A stretch of DNA of 64,000 nt from JAJZNI01 sp035624785 (GTDB lineage Bacteria > Chloroflexota > Dormibacteria > Aeolococcales > Aeolococcaceae): positions 1 through 64,000 of the forward strand of contig DASPQV010000023.1 of assembly GCA_035624785.1 (NCBI GenBank), given 5' to 3'. Positions 7,194-16,202 of this stretch are shown piece after piece. A program made the translations under genes and the position numbers. How positions within the stretch are numbered: the first letter of the stretch is position 1; the number at the start of each line of letters is the position of its first letter. The notes under the pieces are model-generated. The model did no database searches. It saw only the letters and a program-made list of their open reading frames with translations, and was not told the DNA's origin.

Positions 7194-9335
7194 ATGGAGA
7201 CCCTCCCGCGGCAGGCTGCCGCGGTTCACCAGACCTGGCCGGGCGAGCACTTCCCGCTGGGCGCACACTGGGACGGGGAGGGGACCAACTTCGCCGTCTT
7301 CAGCGCCAACGGGGAGAGCGTCGAGCTGGTTCTGGTCAACCATGACGGCAGCACCCGAACATCGTACGAGCTGACCGACCGGACCGACCTCACCTGGCAT
7401 GGCTACCTTCCCGGGGTCGGCCCGGGCACCCTCTACGCCTACCGGGTCCACGGACCCTACGACCCCGCCTCGGGCAAGCGGTTCAACGAGCGCAAGCTGC
7501 TCCTCGATCCCTACGCCCGGGCGCTCACCGGCTCGGTGGCCTGGGGCCCCGAGGTCTTCGGCTACCAGTGGGATCGCCGGCTCAACGACGACACCCCGAG
7601 CCCGCTGGATTCCGCCGCCCACGTTCCCCTCTCGGTGGTGGTCGACGACCGCTTCGACTGGCGGGGCACCCAATCCCCCCGCATACCCTGGGCCTCGACG
7701 GTGGTCTACGAGGCCCACGTCAAGGGCTTCACGATGCGCCACCCCGGGGTGCCTCACCGCCTCCGCGGCACCTACGCCGGGCTCGCCCACCCCGCCGCCA
7801 TCGAGCACCTGAAGTCACTGGGGATCACCGCTGTCGAGCTGATGCCGGTGCACGCCTTCATCGACTCGGCCCGGCTCCAGCAGCTGGGGCTGCTCAACTA
7901 CTGGGGCTACGACAGCATCGGCTACTTCGCGCCCGAGGGGCGCTACTCGTCGGCGGGTGATCGCGGCGCCCAGGTGGTGGAGTTCAAGCAGATGGTTCGC
8001 GCCCTCCACGCCGCCGGATTGGAGGTCTTCCTGGACGTCGTCTACAACCACACCGGCGAGGGCAACCACCTCGGTCCGACCCTCTCCTTCCGGGGCATCG
8101 ACAACGAGGCCTACTACTACCTGAGCCCGGATGACCGGCGCCACTACTGGGACGTGACGGGCACGGGCAACACCCTGAACGCCGGGGCGCCTCAGACCCT
8201 GCGGCTGATCATGGACTCGCTGCGCTACTGGGTCACCGAGATGCACGTCGACGGGTTCCGCTTCGACCTGGCCGCCGCCCTGGCCCGCCAGTTCTTCCAG
8301 GTCAACAAGCTCTCGGCCTTCTTCGACATCATCCATCAGGACCCTGTGCTCGCCGAGGTCAAGCTGATCGCCGAACCCTGGGACATCGGGCCGGGCGGCT
8401 ACCAGGTCGGCAACTTCCCGGTGGGCTGGGCGGAGTGGAACGGCAAGTACCGCGACGCCGTTCGCGACTACTGGCGAGGCGCGGCGGTCGGGGTTGCCGA
8501 CCTCGCCTACCGGCTGACCGGCTCCAGCGACCTCTACGGCGAGGACGGACGCGGTCCCAGCTCCAGCATCAACTTCGTGACCGCCCACGACGGCTTCACC
8601 CTCCGCGACCTGGTCTCCTACAACACCAAGCACAACGAGCGAAACGGCGAGGACAACCGGGACGGCAGCGACGACAACCGCTCCTGGAACTGCGGGGTGG
8701 AGGGGGAGACCGACGACTCCTCGGTCGACGCTCTGCGCCGCCGCCAGGAGCGCAACTTCCTGGCCACCCTGCTGCTCAGCCAGGGCTGTCCCATGCTGCT
8801 CGCCGGCGACGAGATCGGCCGCACCCAGCGGGGCAACAACAATGCCTACTGCCAGGACAACGAGGTCTCCTGGATCGACTGGGAGGGCCGGGACGAGGAG
8901 CTGGTCGACTTCGCCCGCCGGCTCATCGCCCTGCGCACCCAGCATCCGGGCCTCCGCCGGCAGCGCTTCTTCACCGGAAAGGTGGTGGGCAGGGGGCGCA
9001 AGGATGTGCGCTGGCTCCGCCGCGACGGTGAGGAGATGAATGACGAGGACTGGGGCAACCACGAGCGCCAATCCCTGGCCGTGGTCCTCGACGGCGGCCT
9101 CATCCCCGATCGCACGCCCACCGGTGAGCGCATCACCGACGACACCCTGGCCATCCTCCTGCACTCGTCCAACGAGCTCTGCAAGTGGAAGCTTCCGCCG
9201 GGGACGTGGGAGGTGCTGCTCGACACCGCGCACCCCGAGGAGGAGGCCGGCAGCCGCGTGGTCAGGCACACCGCGCCGCTCGGCGTCGAGGGCCGATCCC
9301 TGGTGGTTCTCCGCCTGGTGGCGCCGGCCCGCTGA
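7194..9335 (+). CDS. glgX: Glycogen debranching enzyme GlgX (GH13, isoamylase type)
   Basis: Hydrolyses alpha-1,6 branches of glycogen or limit dextrin, releasing linear chains that MalQ can process. The 713-residue protein has an N-terminal CBM48-like domain (FPLGAHWDGEGTNFAVFS) and the GH13 catalytic regions: DVVYNHTGEG, DGFRFDLA (nucleophile Asp358), AEPWD (acid/base Glu394) and TAHDGFTLRD (Asp466). ATG 7194, preceded by GGGGGA about 9 nt upstream, is preferred over a TTG at 7155. The gene is divergent from malQ. Length and motifs are normal. Confidence 0.95.
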   Translation: METLPRQAAAVHQTWPGEHFPLGAHWDGEGTNFAVFSANGESVELVLVNHDGSTRTSYELTDRTDLTWHGYLPGVGPGTLYAYRVHGPYDPASGKRFNERKLLLDPYARALTGSVAWGPEVFGYQWDRRLNDDTPSPLDSAAHVPLSVVVDDRFDWRGTQSPRIPWASTVVYEAHVKGFTMRHPGVPHRLRGTYAGLAHPAAIEHLKSLGITAVELMPVHAFIDSARLQQLGLLNYWGYDSIGYFAPEGRYSSAGDRGAQVVEFKQMVRALHAAGLEVFLDVVYNHTGEGNHLGPTLSFRGIDNEAYYYLSPDDRRHYWDVTGTGNTLNAGAPQTLRLIMDSLRYWVTEMHVDGFRFDLAAALARQFFQVNKLSAFFDIIHQDPVLAEVKLIAEPWDIGPGGYQVGNFPVGWAEWNGKYRDAVRDYWRGAAVGVADLAYRLTGSSDLYGEDGRGPSSSINFVTAHDGFTLRDLVSYNTKHNERNGEDNRDGSDDNRSWNCGVEGETDDSSVDALRRRQERNFLATLLLSQGCPMLLAGDEIGRTQRGNNNAYCQDNEVSWIDWEGRDEELVDFARRLIALRTQHPGLRRQRFFTGKVVGRGRKDVRWLRRDGEEMNDEDWGNHERQSLAVVLDGGLIPDRTPTGERITDDTLAILLHSSNELCKWKLPPGTWEVLLDTAHPEEEAGSRVVRHTAPLGVEGRSLVVLRLVAPAR

Positions 9336-9352
9336 GCGCGGCGCGGCGCGGC

Positions 9353-9358
9353 TATGGT
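9353..9358 (+). promoter_or_regulatory. Candidate -10 element (TATGGT) for a leaderless start
   Basis: TATGGT lies 7 nt before the GTG at 9366. If it is the -10 box, the ATG at 9354 is inside the promoter and cannot be the start. No Shine-Dalgarno is seen for either codon. Confidence 0.35.
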
Positions 9359-9365
9359 TCCCGCT

Positions 9366-10037
9366 GTGCTCCTCGGGTCACTCACCGACTTCGCCTCGGG
9401 ATTCGTGCAGCACTGGGGATACCTGGCAGTGTTCCTGGTCGCCGGCCTGGAGAGCCTGTGCATCCCCTTCCTTCCCGGCGAGACGGCGCTGCTGACCGCG
9501 GCCGTCCTGGCGGGTACGACCCATCAGCTCGCCATCGCCGGGGTGATCGCGGCCGGTGCCCTGGGCCCTATCGTGGGCGGGAGCCTCGGCTTTGGGATCG
9601 GCTGGTGGGGTGGCTATCGGCTGGTGGTGCGCTACGGCGACCGGGTCCGGCTGGGCCAGCCGCAGGTGAAGATCGCTCGCTACCTGTTCCGCCGCCACGG
9701 CGGCAAGGTGGTGTTCCTCGGCCGCTTCGTGCTCGTCTTGCGCAGCTTCGCGGGACTCCTGGCCGGGGCCAGCCGGATGCCGCCGCCTGCCTTCCTCGGC
9801 TACAACGCGGCCGGGAGCCTGGTTTGGGCGGTCGCCTACGGCCTCGCCGCCTACGCGGCATCCAGCGCCTTCCAGGCGCTGAGCGGATGGCTCGCGATCG
9901 GCTTCGGGATCGTCGCGGTGGTGATCGTGGTGCTGGCGGTGGTGGCAATACGCCGCCAGGAGCGCCGGCTCGAGGCGGTCGCAGAGCGAGAGTTCCCCGG
10001 CCCGCTGGAGGGGTACCCGGGGGGCGCCCCCCTCTGA
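9366..10037 (+). CDS. DedA/SNARE-associated family membrane protein
   Basis: DedA proteins are integral membrane proteins implicated in lipid flipping and envelope homeostasis. The product, about 223 residues, shows the family pattern E-S-L-C-I-P-F-L-P-G-E near residue 30, then GxxxG-containing helices, the FLGRFVLVLRSFAGLLAG segment and terminal helices, with a basic/acidic C-terminal tail. I prefer GTG 9366 because a TATGGT hexamer precedes it by 7 nt; ATG 9354 would add four residues. It stands alone between glgX and an ABC exporter. The family call is firm, the substrate unknown. Confidence 0.88.
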   Translation: MLLGSLTDFASGFVQHWGYLAVFLVAGLESLCIPFLPGETALLTAAVLAGTTHQLAIAGVIAAGALGPIVGGSLGFGIGWWGGYRLVVRYGDRVRLGQPQVKIARYLFRRHGGKVVFLGRFVLVLRSFAGLLAGASRMPPPAFLGYNAAGSLVWAVAYGLAAYAASSAFQALSGWLAIGFGIVAVVIVVLAVVAIRRQERRLEAVAEREFPGPLEGYPGGAPL

Positions 10038-10167
10038 CGGCGCGATCCGAGACCCGCGCCACCTCCGCGGCTCTTGATCGGAGGAGGACGGGCCGCGCGG
10101 CGGCGAGATCGACTCGCGGGCCGGGCCTGTTTCCGCCGGTTCGCCGGGCGACGCGGCGGCTGGCCCG

Positions 10168-10173
10168 TATACT
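10168..10173 (+). promoter_or_regulatory. -10 element (TATACT) for a leaderless ABC gene
   Basis: TATACT is separated by exactly 9 nt from the ATG at 10183, the same box and spacing as before glmU at 29426-29431. There is no Shine-Dalgarno in between and no clear -35, which suggests transcription starting at or near the A of the ATG. Confidence 0.55.
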
Positions 10174-10182
10174 GCCGCGGCG

Positions 10183-11196
10183 ATGCCCTCCACCGGGGTC
10201 CCCGTCATCCAGACGCGGGGGCTGACCAAGCGTTACGGATCGGGCGTCCTCGCCGTCGACCGCCTCGACCTCGCCGTGGAGCGCGGCGAGGTCCACGGGT
10301 TCCTGGGCCCCAACGGCGCCGGCAAGACCACCACCCTGCGCATGCTCCTGGGCTTGATCCGGCCGACCGCGGGCACCGCCAGCGTGGCGGGCCATCCGGC
10401 CGGCGATCCGCGCGCGCTGGCTCGGGTGGGGAGCATGGTCGAGGACGCGGTCTTCTACCCTCATCTCTCGGGCCGCGACAACCTTCGGGTGGTCGCCCGA
10501 TGCTGCGGCCTGGACGAAGCGGCGGTGGAGCGCGGCCTGCGGTGGGTCGGCCTCGAGCCGGCGGCGCACTACCGGTTCAAGGCGTACTCCACCGGGATGA
10601 GGCAGCGCCTCGGCCTCGCCGCCGCCCTGATCAAGGATCCCGAGGTCCTCATCCTCGACGAGCCCAGCAACGGCCTCGACCCGGAGGGGATGGTCTGGCT
10701 CCGCCAGCTGCTGCGCGGCTTCGCCCAGGAGCGGGCCGTGCTGATCAGCAGCCACCTCCTGGCCGAGGCGGAGCAGGTCTGCGACCGGGTCGCCATCATC
10801 CAGTCCGGCCGGCTCATCCACGACGGCCCGGTGAGCAGCCTGCGCTCCGGCGGGACCCGCCTGGAGGTGGAGGCCGCGCCCCTCGAGGCCGCCGCCCTGG
10901 TGGTGGAGCGGATGCTCGGACCGGCGGCGGTCAGCCTTGAGGAGGGCCGCCTGCTGGTGGCGGTGGCTTCCGAGCGGGCCGCTGAGATCAACCGCGCCCT
11001 GGTGATGGCCGGCGTCGAGGTGAGCGGGCTGCAGCGGCGCGGAGCCAGCCTGGAGGAGGCGTTCCTCCGCCTCACCGCCGAAACCGCCGCCGCGCCCCCC
11101 CAGGGTGCACCGGGGGGCGCCGAGCCCCCGGGGGGCGGTCCGGCGGGCGCGGAGCCCGGGGCGAAGCCCGCCCCCACTCCTGGGTCCGGCTCGTGA
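10183..11196 (+). CDS. ABC transporter ATP-binding protein (ABC-2 exporter type)
   Basis: The ATPase subunit of an exporter whose permease is the next gene. The 337-residue protein has Walker A GPNGAGKTT (42-50), signature YSTGMRQRLG, Walker B VLILDEP and the H-loop SSHL. The ATPase domain is followed by an accessory domain of about 80 residues and a Pro/Gly/Ala-rich tail of about 40 residues that is probably disordered. It overlaps the permease gene by 4 nt (GTGA), so translation is coupled. A TATACT box 9 nt upstream suggests a leaderless mRNA. The substrate cannot be told; drug or lipid export is usual for the family. Confidence 0.93.
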   Translation: MPSTGVPVIQTRGLTKRYGSGVLAVDRLDLAVERGEVHGFLGPNGAGKTTTLRMLLGLIRPTAGTASVAGHPAGDPRALARVGSMVEDAVFYPHLSGRDNLRVVARCCGLDEAAVERGLRWVGLEPAAHYRFKAYSTGMRQRLGLAAALIKDPEVLILDEPSNGLDPEGMVWLRQLLRGFAQERAVLISSHLLAEAEQVCDRVAIIQSGRLIHDGPVSSLRSGGTRLEVEAAPLEAAALVVERMLGPAAVSLEEGRLLVAVASERAAEINRALVMAGVEVSGLQRRGASLEEAFLRLTAETAAAPPQGAPGGAEPPGGGPAGAEPGAKPAPTPGSGS

Positions 11197-12098
11197 CGGC
11201 CCCCACCCATGCCGCCGCTGCCGCTCCGGCGGCACGTCGCGACCCCGGCTGGGCGGGGTGGTTGCGCGGCTGCCTCGGGGCGGAGTGGCTCAAGCTCCGC
11301 CGGCGCTACAGCACCTGGATCCTCGGGGTCATCCTGATCCTCTACGTCGGCCCCCTCGAGTACCTGGTGCCCTTCGCGATCGCGAAGGCGGATCCCAAGG
11401 GCTTCCGGGGGATCTCGATCTCCGCGTTCCTCTCGATGCTCTACCCGGCCCACCTGGTGCCCTACGTCTTCCAGTCGCTCTCGGTCAGCATCGGGGCCGC
11501 CCTCATGGTCATCCTGGGCGCTCTCACCGCCAGCGGCGAATACGACTGGCACACCCTGCGCACCCTGCTCACCATGGCGCCCGGGAGGCTGACCAACCTC
11601 GCCGCCAAGCTGATCGTCATGGGCGCCGTGACCCTGGTCCTCGGTGCCCTGGTGCTCGTCGACGCGGCGCTCTGCTCGCTGCTGGTCGCCTCCATCCAGG
11701 GCAACGCGGGCGGATGGCCGGCGGCCGGGGACCTCCTCCGGGGATTCCTCGCAGTCTGGCTGACCCTCAGCATGTGGATGGGTTTCGGCTTCGTGCTCGG
11801 GACCCTGCTCCGCCAGGCCGGTCTGGCCATCGGCATCGGCCTGGTCTATGCCCTGGTGCTGGAGAGCGTGCTGACCGTCCTGCCCAGGAGCGGCGTGGTC
11901 CTGGACTTGCGCCGGTCGCTGCCGGGCGGCAACGCGATCGCGTTGGGCCAGTCCTTCGGGTCCCTGCCCGGGGTCTCCTCGCTGACCTCGCCGCTCGGGG
12001 TCTCCGGCGGGCAGGCCGCCCTGGTGCTGGCCGGCTGGCTTCTCGCCTTCCTGGCCCTCTCCGCCCTGGTGTTCCGGCGGCGCGACGTCACCGGCTGA
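11193..12098 (+). CDS. ABC-2 type permease
   Basis: Membrane partner of the preceding ATPase. The 301-residue protein begins with a cytosolic stretch ending LGAEWLKLRRRYSTWILG, the typical elbow helix of ABC-2 permeases, followed by about six transmembrane segments. A polar loop sits between the first two, and it ends in a short RRRD tail. It starts at the GTG that overlaps the upstream stop. With the ATPase it should form a homodimeric or heterodimeric exporter. No signature reveals the cargo. Confidence 0.88.
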   Translation: MTAPTHAAAAAPAARRDPGWAGWLRGCLGAEWLKLRRRYSTWILGVILILYVGPLEYLVPFAIAKADPKGFRGISISAFLSMLYPAHLVPYVFQSLSVSIGAALMVILGALTASGEYDWHTLRTLLTMAPGRLTNLAAKLIVMGAVTLVLGALVLVDAALCSLLVASIQGNAGGWPAAGDLLRGFLAVWLTLSMWMGFGFVLGTLLRQAGLAIGIGLVYALVLESVLTVLPRSGVVLDLRRSLPGGNAIALGQSFGSLPGVSSLTSPLGVSGGQAALVLAGWLLAFLALSALVFRRRDVTG

Positions 12099-12249
12099 TG
12101 CCCGGATGGGGCGGGCAGATGGGCCGCTGCGGTCGACGGGCCACCGGTCGCCGGTCTCCCTCGGCGCGTGACAGCGGGGCTGCCGTCCTCTACAGTGCCG
12201 TACGTCACCAGAGACCGGCCGCCGCCGGAGGACCACGAGGAGCGTTCGC

Positions 12250-12912
12250 ATGCCCGGGGTCGTGCCCTTCACCAGCAACATCGAGGACCTCTGCACCCAG
12301 GAGGGCTACCAGTTCGAGTTCCGTTGCATGCGCTGCAACAACGGGTACCGGTCCTCCTTCCACCGCTCGCTGTTCGGCTTCGGGGGCCGGGTCGCCGCCA
12401 TCGGCGGGGGCCTTCTCGGCGGCCGGTTCGGTGGCGATATCGAGAGCGCCGGCTGGGACTCGACCTGGCTGATGTCGTCGACCGGCAGCCCGGCCAAGGA
12501 CAAGGAGCTGGCCCGGGCCGCCCAGGAGGTCCACGACCACTTCTACCAGTGCAACCGCTGCGGCAAGTGGGTGTGCCGGGAGATCTGCTGGAACGAGGAG
12601 CGCGGCCTCTGCGTCGAGTGCGCCCCCAAGCTGGGCGAGGAGATGGCCTACATGCAGGCGCAGGCCCAGAGGAGCCAGCTGGAGGAGAAGATCCAGGCCC
12701 AGGATCTGACCCAGGGCATCAACTACACCGACCAGGCGACCGGGCTGTGTCCCTCCTGCCACCAGGAGTCGGGCGGCGGCAAGTTCTGCCAGCACTGCGG
12801 CGCGGCGATGGCCGCGGCACCGGCGGCAACCAAGAAGTTCTGCACCAACTGCGGCGGCGAGCTTGTCGGCGGCATCAAGTTCTGCGGTGAGTGCGGGACC
12901 CCGGCCCCGTAG
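12250..12912 (+). CDS. Multi-zinc-ribbon protein, first gene of an uncharacterised pair
   Basis: A 220-residue protein with 17 cysteines, nearly all in CxxC knuckles: C26/C29, C101/C104, C109/C113, C121/C124, C167/C170, C180/C183, C198/C201 and C212/C215. The last two pairs of knuckles form double zinc ribbons of the FCxxCGxxL type. Between the first and second knuckles is a Gly-rich stretch (46-62, GGRVAAIGGGLLGGRFGG) that could insert in or lie on a membrane. Residues 130-155 look helical and Gln/Glu-rich. GAGGAG 7 nt before the ATG supports the start. Its stop overlaps the next gene's start by one base, so the two products are likely made together and may interact. I recognise the ribbons but not the whole protein. 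Confidence 0.8.
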   Translation: MPGVVPFTSNIEDLCTQEGYQFEFRCMRCNNGYRSSFHRSLFGFGGRVAAIGGGLLGGRFGGDIESAGWDSTWLMSSTGSPAKDKELARAAQEVHDHFYQCNRCGKWVCREICWNEERGLCVECAPKLGEEMAYMQAQAQRSQLEEKIQAQDLTQGINYTDQATGLCPSCHQESGGGKFCQHCGAAMAAAPAATKKFCTNCGGELVGGIKFCGECGTPAP

Positions 12913-14489
12913 TGCACTTCCGGTTCTGCGCCCAGAGCGGCGCCGTGATCGACGAGGGCGAGGGGACGGTTGCCGTCGGGGACGGAACGGTCACCGTCTC
13001 GCCGCAGCTGGGGCAGCCGCTCAGGATCGCCCAGGAGCAGATCACCGAGGTCGGCGAGCCGGTGCCCTTCACCGTCCGGATCGGGCTCAGCGACGGGAGC
13101 TCCGTCGAGCTGTCCCAGCTGGGGCCGCTGCGCACCCAGCTGCTGACCCAGATCGGCGACATCCGGGTGTCCGGTGCCCACAGCGGCCTGGTGACCATCG
13201 GCTTCGGTGAGCGGCAGCGCTTCCAAGGCTCGGTCGACGGGACCGAGGCCGAGATCAGCCTGTACGACGACGGGCTGGTGGCCATCCCTGCGGGGGGACT
13301 GCCGGTGCAGGTTCCCTACGCGGTCGTCGAGGACGTGATCACCGACCCCTCCGGATACCGGGTCACCATCTCCAAGGGCGAGCTGGGCGAGGTCACGGTG
13401 CAGCGTCTCGCCCAGATGACCTCTCAGTTCCTGACCCTGTTGCGCCAGCGGGTCACCGGGGCGCGGGGGCGCACCGCCGCCTTCTTCCAAGCGCTGCTTC
13501 CGGGCCTCGGGCCGCTGGCCCAGCGGCAGCTCTCGGGCGGCCTGCGGGACGGCCTCGCCGCCACCCGCCCCGTGATCGATGGGGTCGATCCCAAGCTCTG
13601 GACAACCCTCCTCGACGCCGCCGTGCTCGAGGGGCGCTCCCCGGCGGCCACCGCGGTGCAGAAGCTGGACGAGGTCGCCCTCGGCTTCCACCAGCAGTCC
13701 TCGGTCGAGGTGGAGGCTCAGGGCACCTTCCACACGTCGGAAGCGGCGCCGGTTCAGAGCACCGGTCCCGGACGTGGCCAGGGCGGCTTCGACATGGGGG
13801 CGATGGCGCAGGGGATGACCGGGATGATGATGGGCCAGATGATGGGGGTCCCTCCCCCGGGTGCCGGCGGCGGCGGGCCCATGATCGCGCCCGGTGGCAT
13901 GGGAGCGGCGCCGGCGATGCCCCCGATGGGGATGCCCGGGATGGGAATGATGGGTGGCCCCATGGGGATGGGGGGGATGGGGTTCGGCGCCCCCTTCGGT
14001 GCCTTCGGTGGCCTGCTGGCCATGCGCATGCTCCGCGGGGCGGGCAGCTGGGCATCCGGCGGCGAGCAGCAGGCGCGGAGCATGTTCCGGATGCCGGAGA
14101 CGGTCCCGGACCCGGAGGGCTTCGGCAAGCTGGTCCCGGCGCACGCCGACTTCAGCCAGCTGGGGATGACCGGGGACGATCCCACCATCGTGGCTTTCCT
14201 GCTCGGCCGCGCCGCCCCGGGCGCGCTGGTCTACGAGATCCTCAACATCGCCGACCACGCCACCTACGTCTTCCACGACCCGGAGCTGTCGCTTCGCCAG
14301 TTCAACCTCGCCCTGATGCTGACCGGCTTCCACATCCAGGTGCTGGCCGGCGACTTCAGCGGGCTCGGATCGCGCTATGCGGAGGCGGTCCGGCGGATGC
14401 CCGAGCTCTCCCGCCTCGCCGCGGCGTTCCGGGGACGGGCGATCCACGACGACACCTGGGAGAGCCAGTTCCGCGCCCTCATCGCGTGA
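12912..14489 (+). CDS. Uncharacterised protein: two beta-rich domains, Met/Gly-rich linker, C-terminal domain
   Basis: A 525-residue protein, the second gene of the zinc-ribbon pair. Residues about 10-85 and 100-175 look like two related beta-rich modules, each ending in a helix with a QLLTQI / QFLTLLRQ pattern, reminiscent of PH-like folds. A helical middle (180-260) follows. Residues about 293-372 are extremely rich in Met, Gly and Pro, with many MGM, GMM and GMG steps. The C-terminal 130 residues form a conserved-looking alpha/beta domain (FLLGRAAPGALVYEILNIAD). The GTG at 12912 overlaps the upstream stop by one base; another GTG at 12891 is possible. No catalytic motif is recognised. Confidence 0.75.
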   Translation: MHFRFCAQSGAVIDEGEGTVAVGDGTVTVSPQLGQPLRIAQEQITEVGEPVPFTVRIGLSDGSSVELSQLGPLRTQLLTQIGDIRVSGAHSGLVTIGFGERQRFQGSVDGTEAEISLYDDGLVAIPAGGLPVQVPYAVVEDVITDPSGYRVTISKGELGEVTVQRLAQMTSQFLTLLRQRVTGARGRTAAFFQALLPGLGPLAQRQLSGGLRDGLAATRPVIDGVDPKLWTTLLDAAVLEGRSPAATAVQKLDEVALGFHQQSSVEVEAQGTFHTSEAAPVQSTGPGRGQGGFDMGAMAQGMTGMMMGQMMGVPPPGAGGGGPMIAPGGMGAAPAMPPMGMPGMGMMGGPMGMGGMGFGAPFGAFGGLLAMRMLRGAGSWASGGEQQARSMFRMPETVPDPEGFGKLVPAHADFSQLGMTGDDPTIVAFLLGRAAPGALVYEILNIADHATYVFHDPELSLRQFNLALMLTGFHIQVLAGDFSGLGSRYAEAVRRMPELSRLAAAFRGRAIHDDTWESQFRALIA

Positions 14490-14637
14490 TCTGAGGCCGG
14501 CCGGCTCGCCCCCGGCTGGTGATTGACGCGCGTGTGCTCATGGGCTCACGGGCTGGCAGGCTGAGCGGCTGCCCCCCTGAGGGCCTTCGGCTCTGGGCAT
14601 CCGACCACCTCCCTCACAGAGTGGGTCGGGAGCGTCG

Positions 14638-16065
14638 ATGAGCACCGAGGAGATGTGGCAATCGGAGCCGTGGGCGCTTCGGCACCCCGGCTCAGGGTCG
14701 GCGCTCCGCACGAGGCTGCGGGCCGGCCTCGCCTCGCCGCGCCTTCCCTTCCTGCTGATCGGCTGGATCGTCCTCTTCACCCTGGGCAGCCTGTTCATCG
14801 CCAACCCCTTCGTGACCGAGGCGAGCGCGGCGGTCGCCCCGGACTTCTGGAGCTCGATGTACCTGCACGGCCTGCTCACCGCGCTGGTCGGGGTCCTCGC
14901 CCTGGTGGTCTGCCAGGTCTTCGCCGCCGGCTCTCCGGCGGCTCGGGGAGTGATCGCGGGCAGCGCCGTCGTGGCCACGGTGGCCACCGGAATCGGAGGC
15001 GTCTTCGACACCCGGCTCCCCGGCGCCGAGGCGGCCACGTTCACCCAGAACCTGGGATTCCTCGCCCTCGATGCCATGCTGGTGGCCCTGATCGTCGCCA
15101 TGGTCGGGGCGATGCAGCGGCGAGGCCGGGCAACCCGCACCCTCGCCTTCTGGACCGCGCTTCCTTCGGTCGCGGCCATGCTGCTCGCGGCTGTGCTCGG
15201 CCACGTGGCCGGCTGGATGATGCAGTTCGGCGCCTGGCCGGGGTTCCTCGCCGATTACCTGCGTGGCCTCGGCATCGACAGCACCACCATGACCGAGAAG
15301 CTGATCGTCGCTCACTCCCGCGAGATGGTGGCCGCGGTCATGTCCCTGCTCGTCGCGCTGGCCGCCCAGCAGTTCGGCGCTCCGCGCCTGGGGAGGGCCA
15401 GCCGCGCTGTGGTGCGTGCCGGACTCCTCACGGTGACGGCGGGGCTGCTTCTCACCGCCGCCGTCTACGTGGCGATGGGCATCACCGCCTGGGAGCCGCC
15501 GGCTCTGTTCCAGCTGGGCGGCGGCAGCAACGGCATCCTGCTCGACCAGCTGGTGCTGGGGCTGACCGTGATGCTGGGCGGGGCGGTGACCCTGGTGGCC
15601 CTCGCCGTCGGGCGCGGCCTCCTCCACCCCCTGCGTCTCGTCGCGGCGTGGTCGTGGCTACTGAGCTTCGCCACCGTGGTGGTGGCCGGGTATGCGATCG
15701 AGCTCGACGAGACCTACTTCGGCGCCGGCGACCCGGGGGCGGCCGGAGCCCCCAAGGACGCTGTGTTCACCTGGCTCCACCAGGACGTCGGGCTCTTCCT
15801 CCTGCCCGCCCTGGTGCTGGTGATGGTGCTCGCCGAACGCCACCTCGGCCTCCGCCTGGGGCGCCGGGTTGCCTGGCTGGCGGCGGCGGGCGCCTCGGTC
15901 ACCTTCGTCGGCGTGATGGTCTGGGTCTTCGTGGATCCCCGGCTCCACGGCGCCGGGTACGCGATCTGCACCACCGGCATCGCGGTGATCGGCCTCGCGG
16001 TGATCGTGGCCGACTGGGCCGGCCTGCGCCGGCCGGCTGAGCCGGCGGCCGCCGAAGAGCGCTGA
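14638..16065 (+). CDS. Polytopic membrane protein with intramembrane histidines, unknown function
   Basis: A 475-residue protein with about 12 predicted transmembrane helices. Several contain a conserved-looking His in or near the membrane: MYLHGLL, LGHVAGW, VAHSREM, WLHQDVG and RLHGAGY. This distribution recalls heme-b-binding membrane proteins such as heme-copper oxidase subunit I, but the HPEVY and HH motifs of that family are absent, so I do not call it an oxidase. ATG 14638 has GGGAG 5 nt upstream. It has no obvious partner; a nitroreductase-family fragment follows. Metal or heme binding is inference from the His pattern. Confidence 0.72.
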   Translation: MSTEEMWQSEPWALRHPGSGSALRTRLRAGLASPRLPFLLIGWIVLFTLGSLFIANPFVTEASAAVAPDFWSSMYLHGLLTALVGVLALVVCQVFAAGSPAARGVIAGSAVVATVATGIGGVFDTRLPGAEAATFTQNLGFLALDAMLVALIVAMVGAMQRRGRATRTLAFWTALPSVAAMLLAAVLGHVAGWMMQFGAWPGFLADYLRGLGIDSTTMTEKLIVAHSREMVAAVMSLLVALAAQQFGAPRLGRASRAVVRAGLLTVTAGLLLTAAVYVAMGITAWEPPALFQLGGGSNGILLDQLVLGLTVMLGGAVTLVALAVGRGLLHPLRLVAAWSWLLSFATVVVAGYAIELDETYFGAGDPGAAGAPKDAVFTWLHQDVGLFLLPALVLVMVLAERHLGLRLGRRVAWLAAAGASVTFVGVMVWVFVDPRLHGAGYAICTTGIAVIGLAVIVADWAGLRRPAEPAAAEER

Positions 16066-16202
16066 CCGGCACCATCGGGCTTCTCCCCAGTTGGGGACAG
16101 GAACGTCCCAAACCCGGTGCAGACCTCAACGACCATCGGCAGCCATCTGGCTGTCGAAACCGGGTCGGGCTTCCGTTCCCCACGCCACTGAGCCGGCGGC
16201 TG

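Noticed and set aside
7815..9269. A 484-codon open frame antisense to glgX
   Set aside because: Shadow of glgX codon bias; sequence is Val/Ala/Glu/Asp-rich with no motif.
14638..16065. Heme-copper oxidase subunit I
   Set aside because: Helix and His count are suggestive, but the HPEVY, HH and paired heme-ligand motifs are absent.
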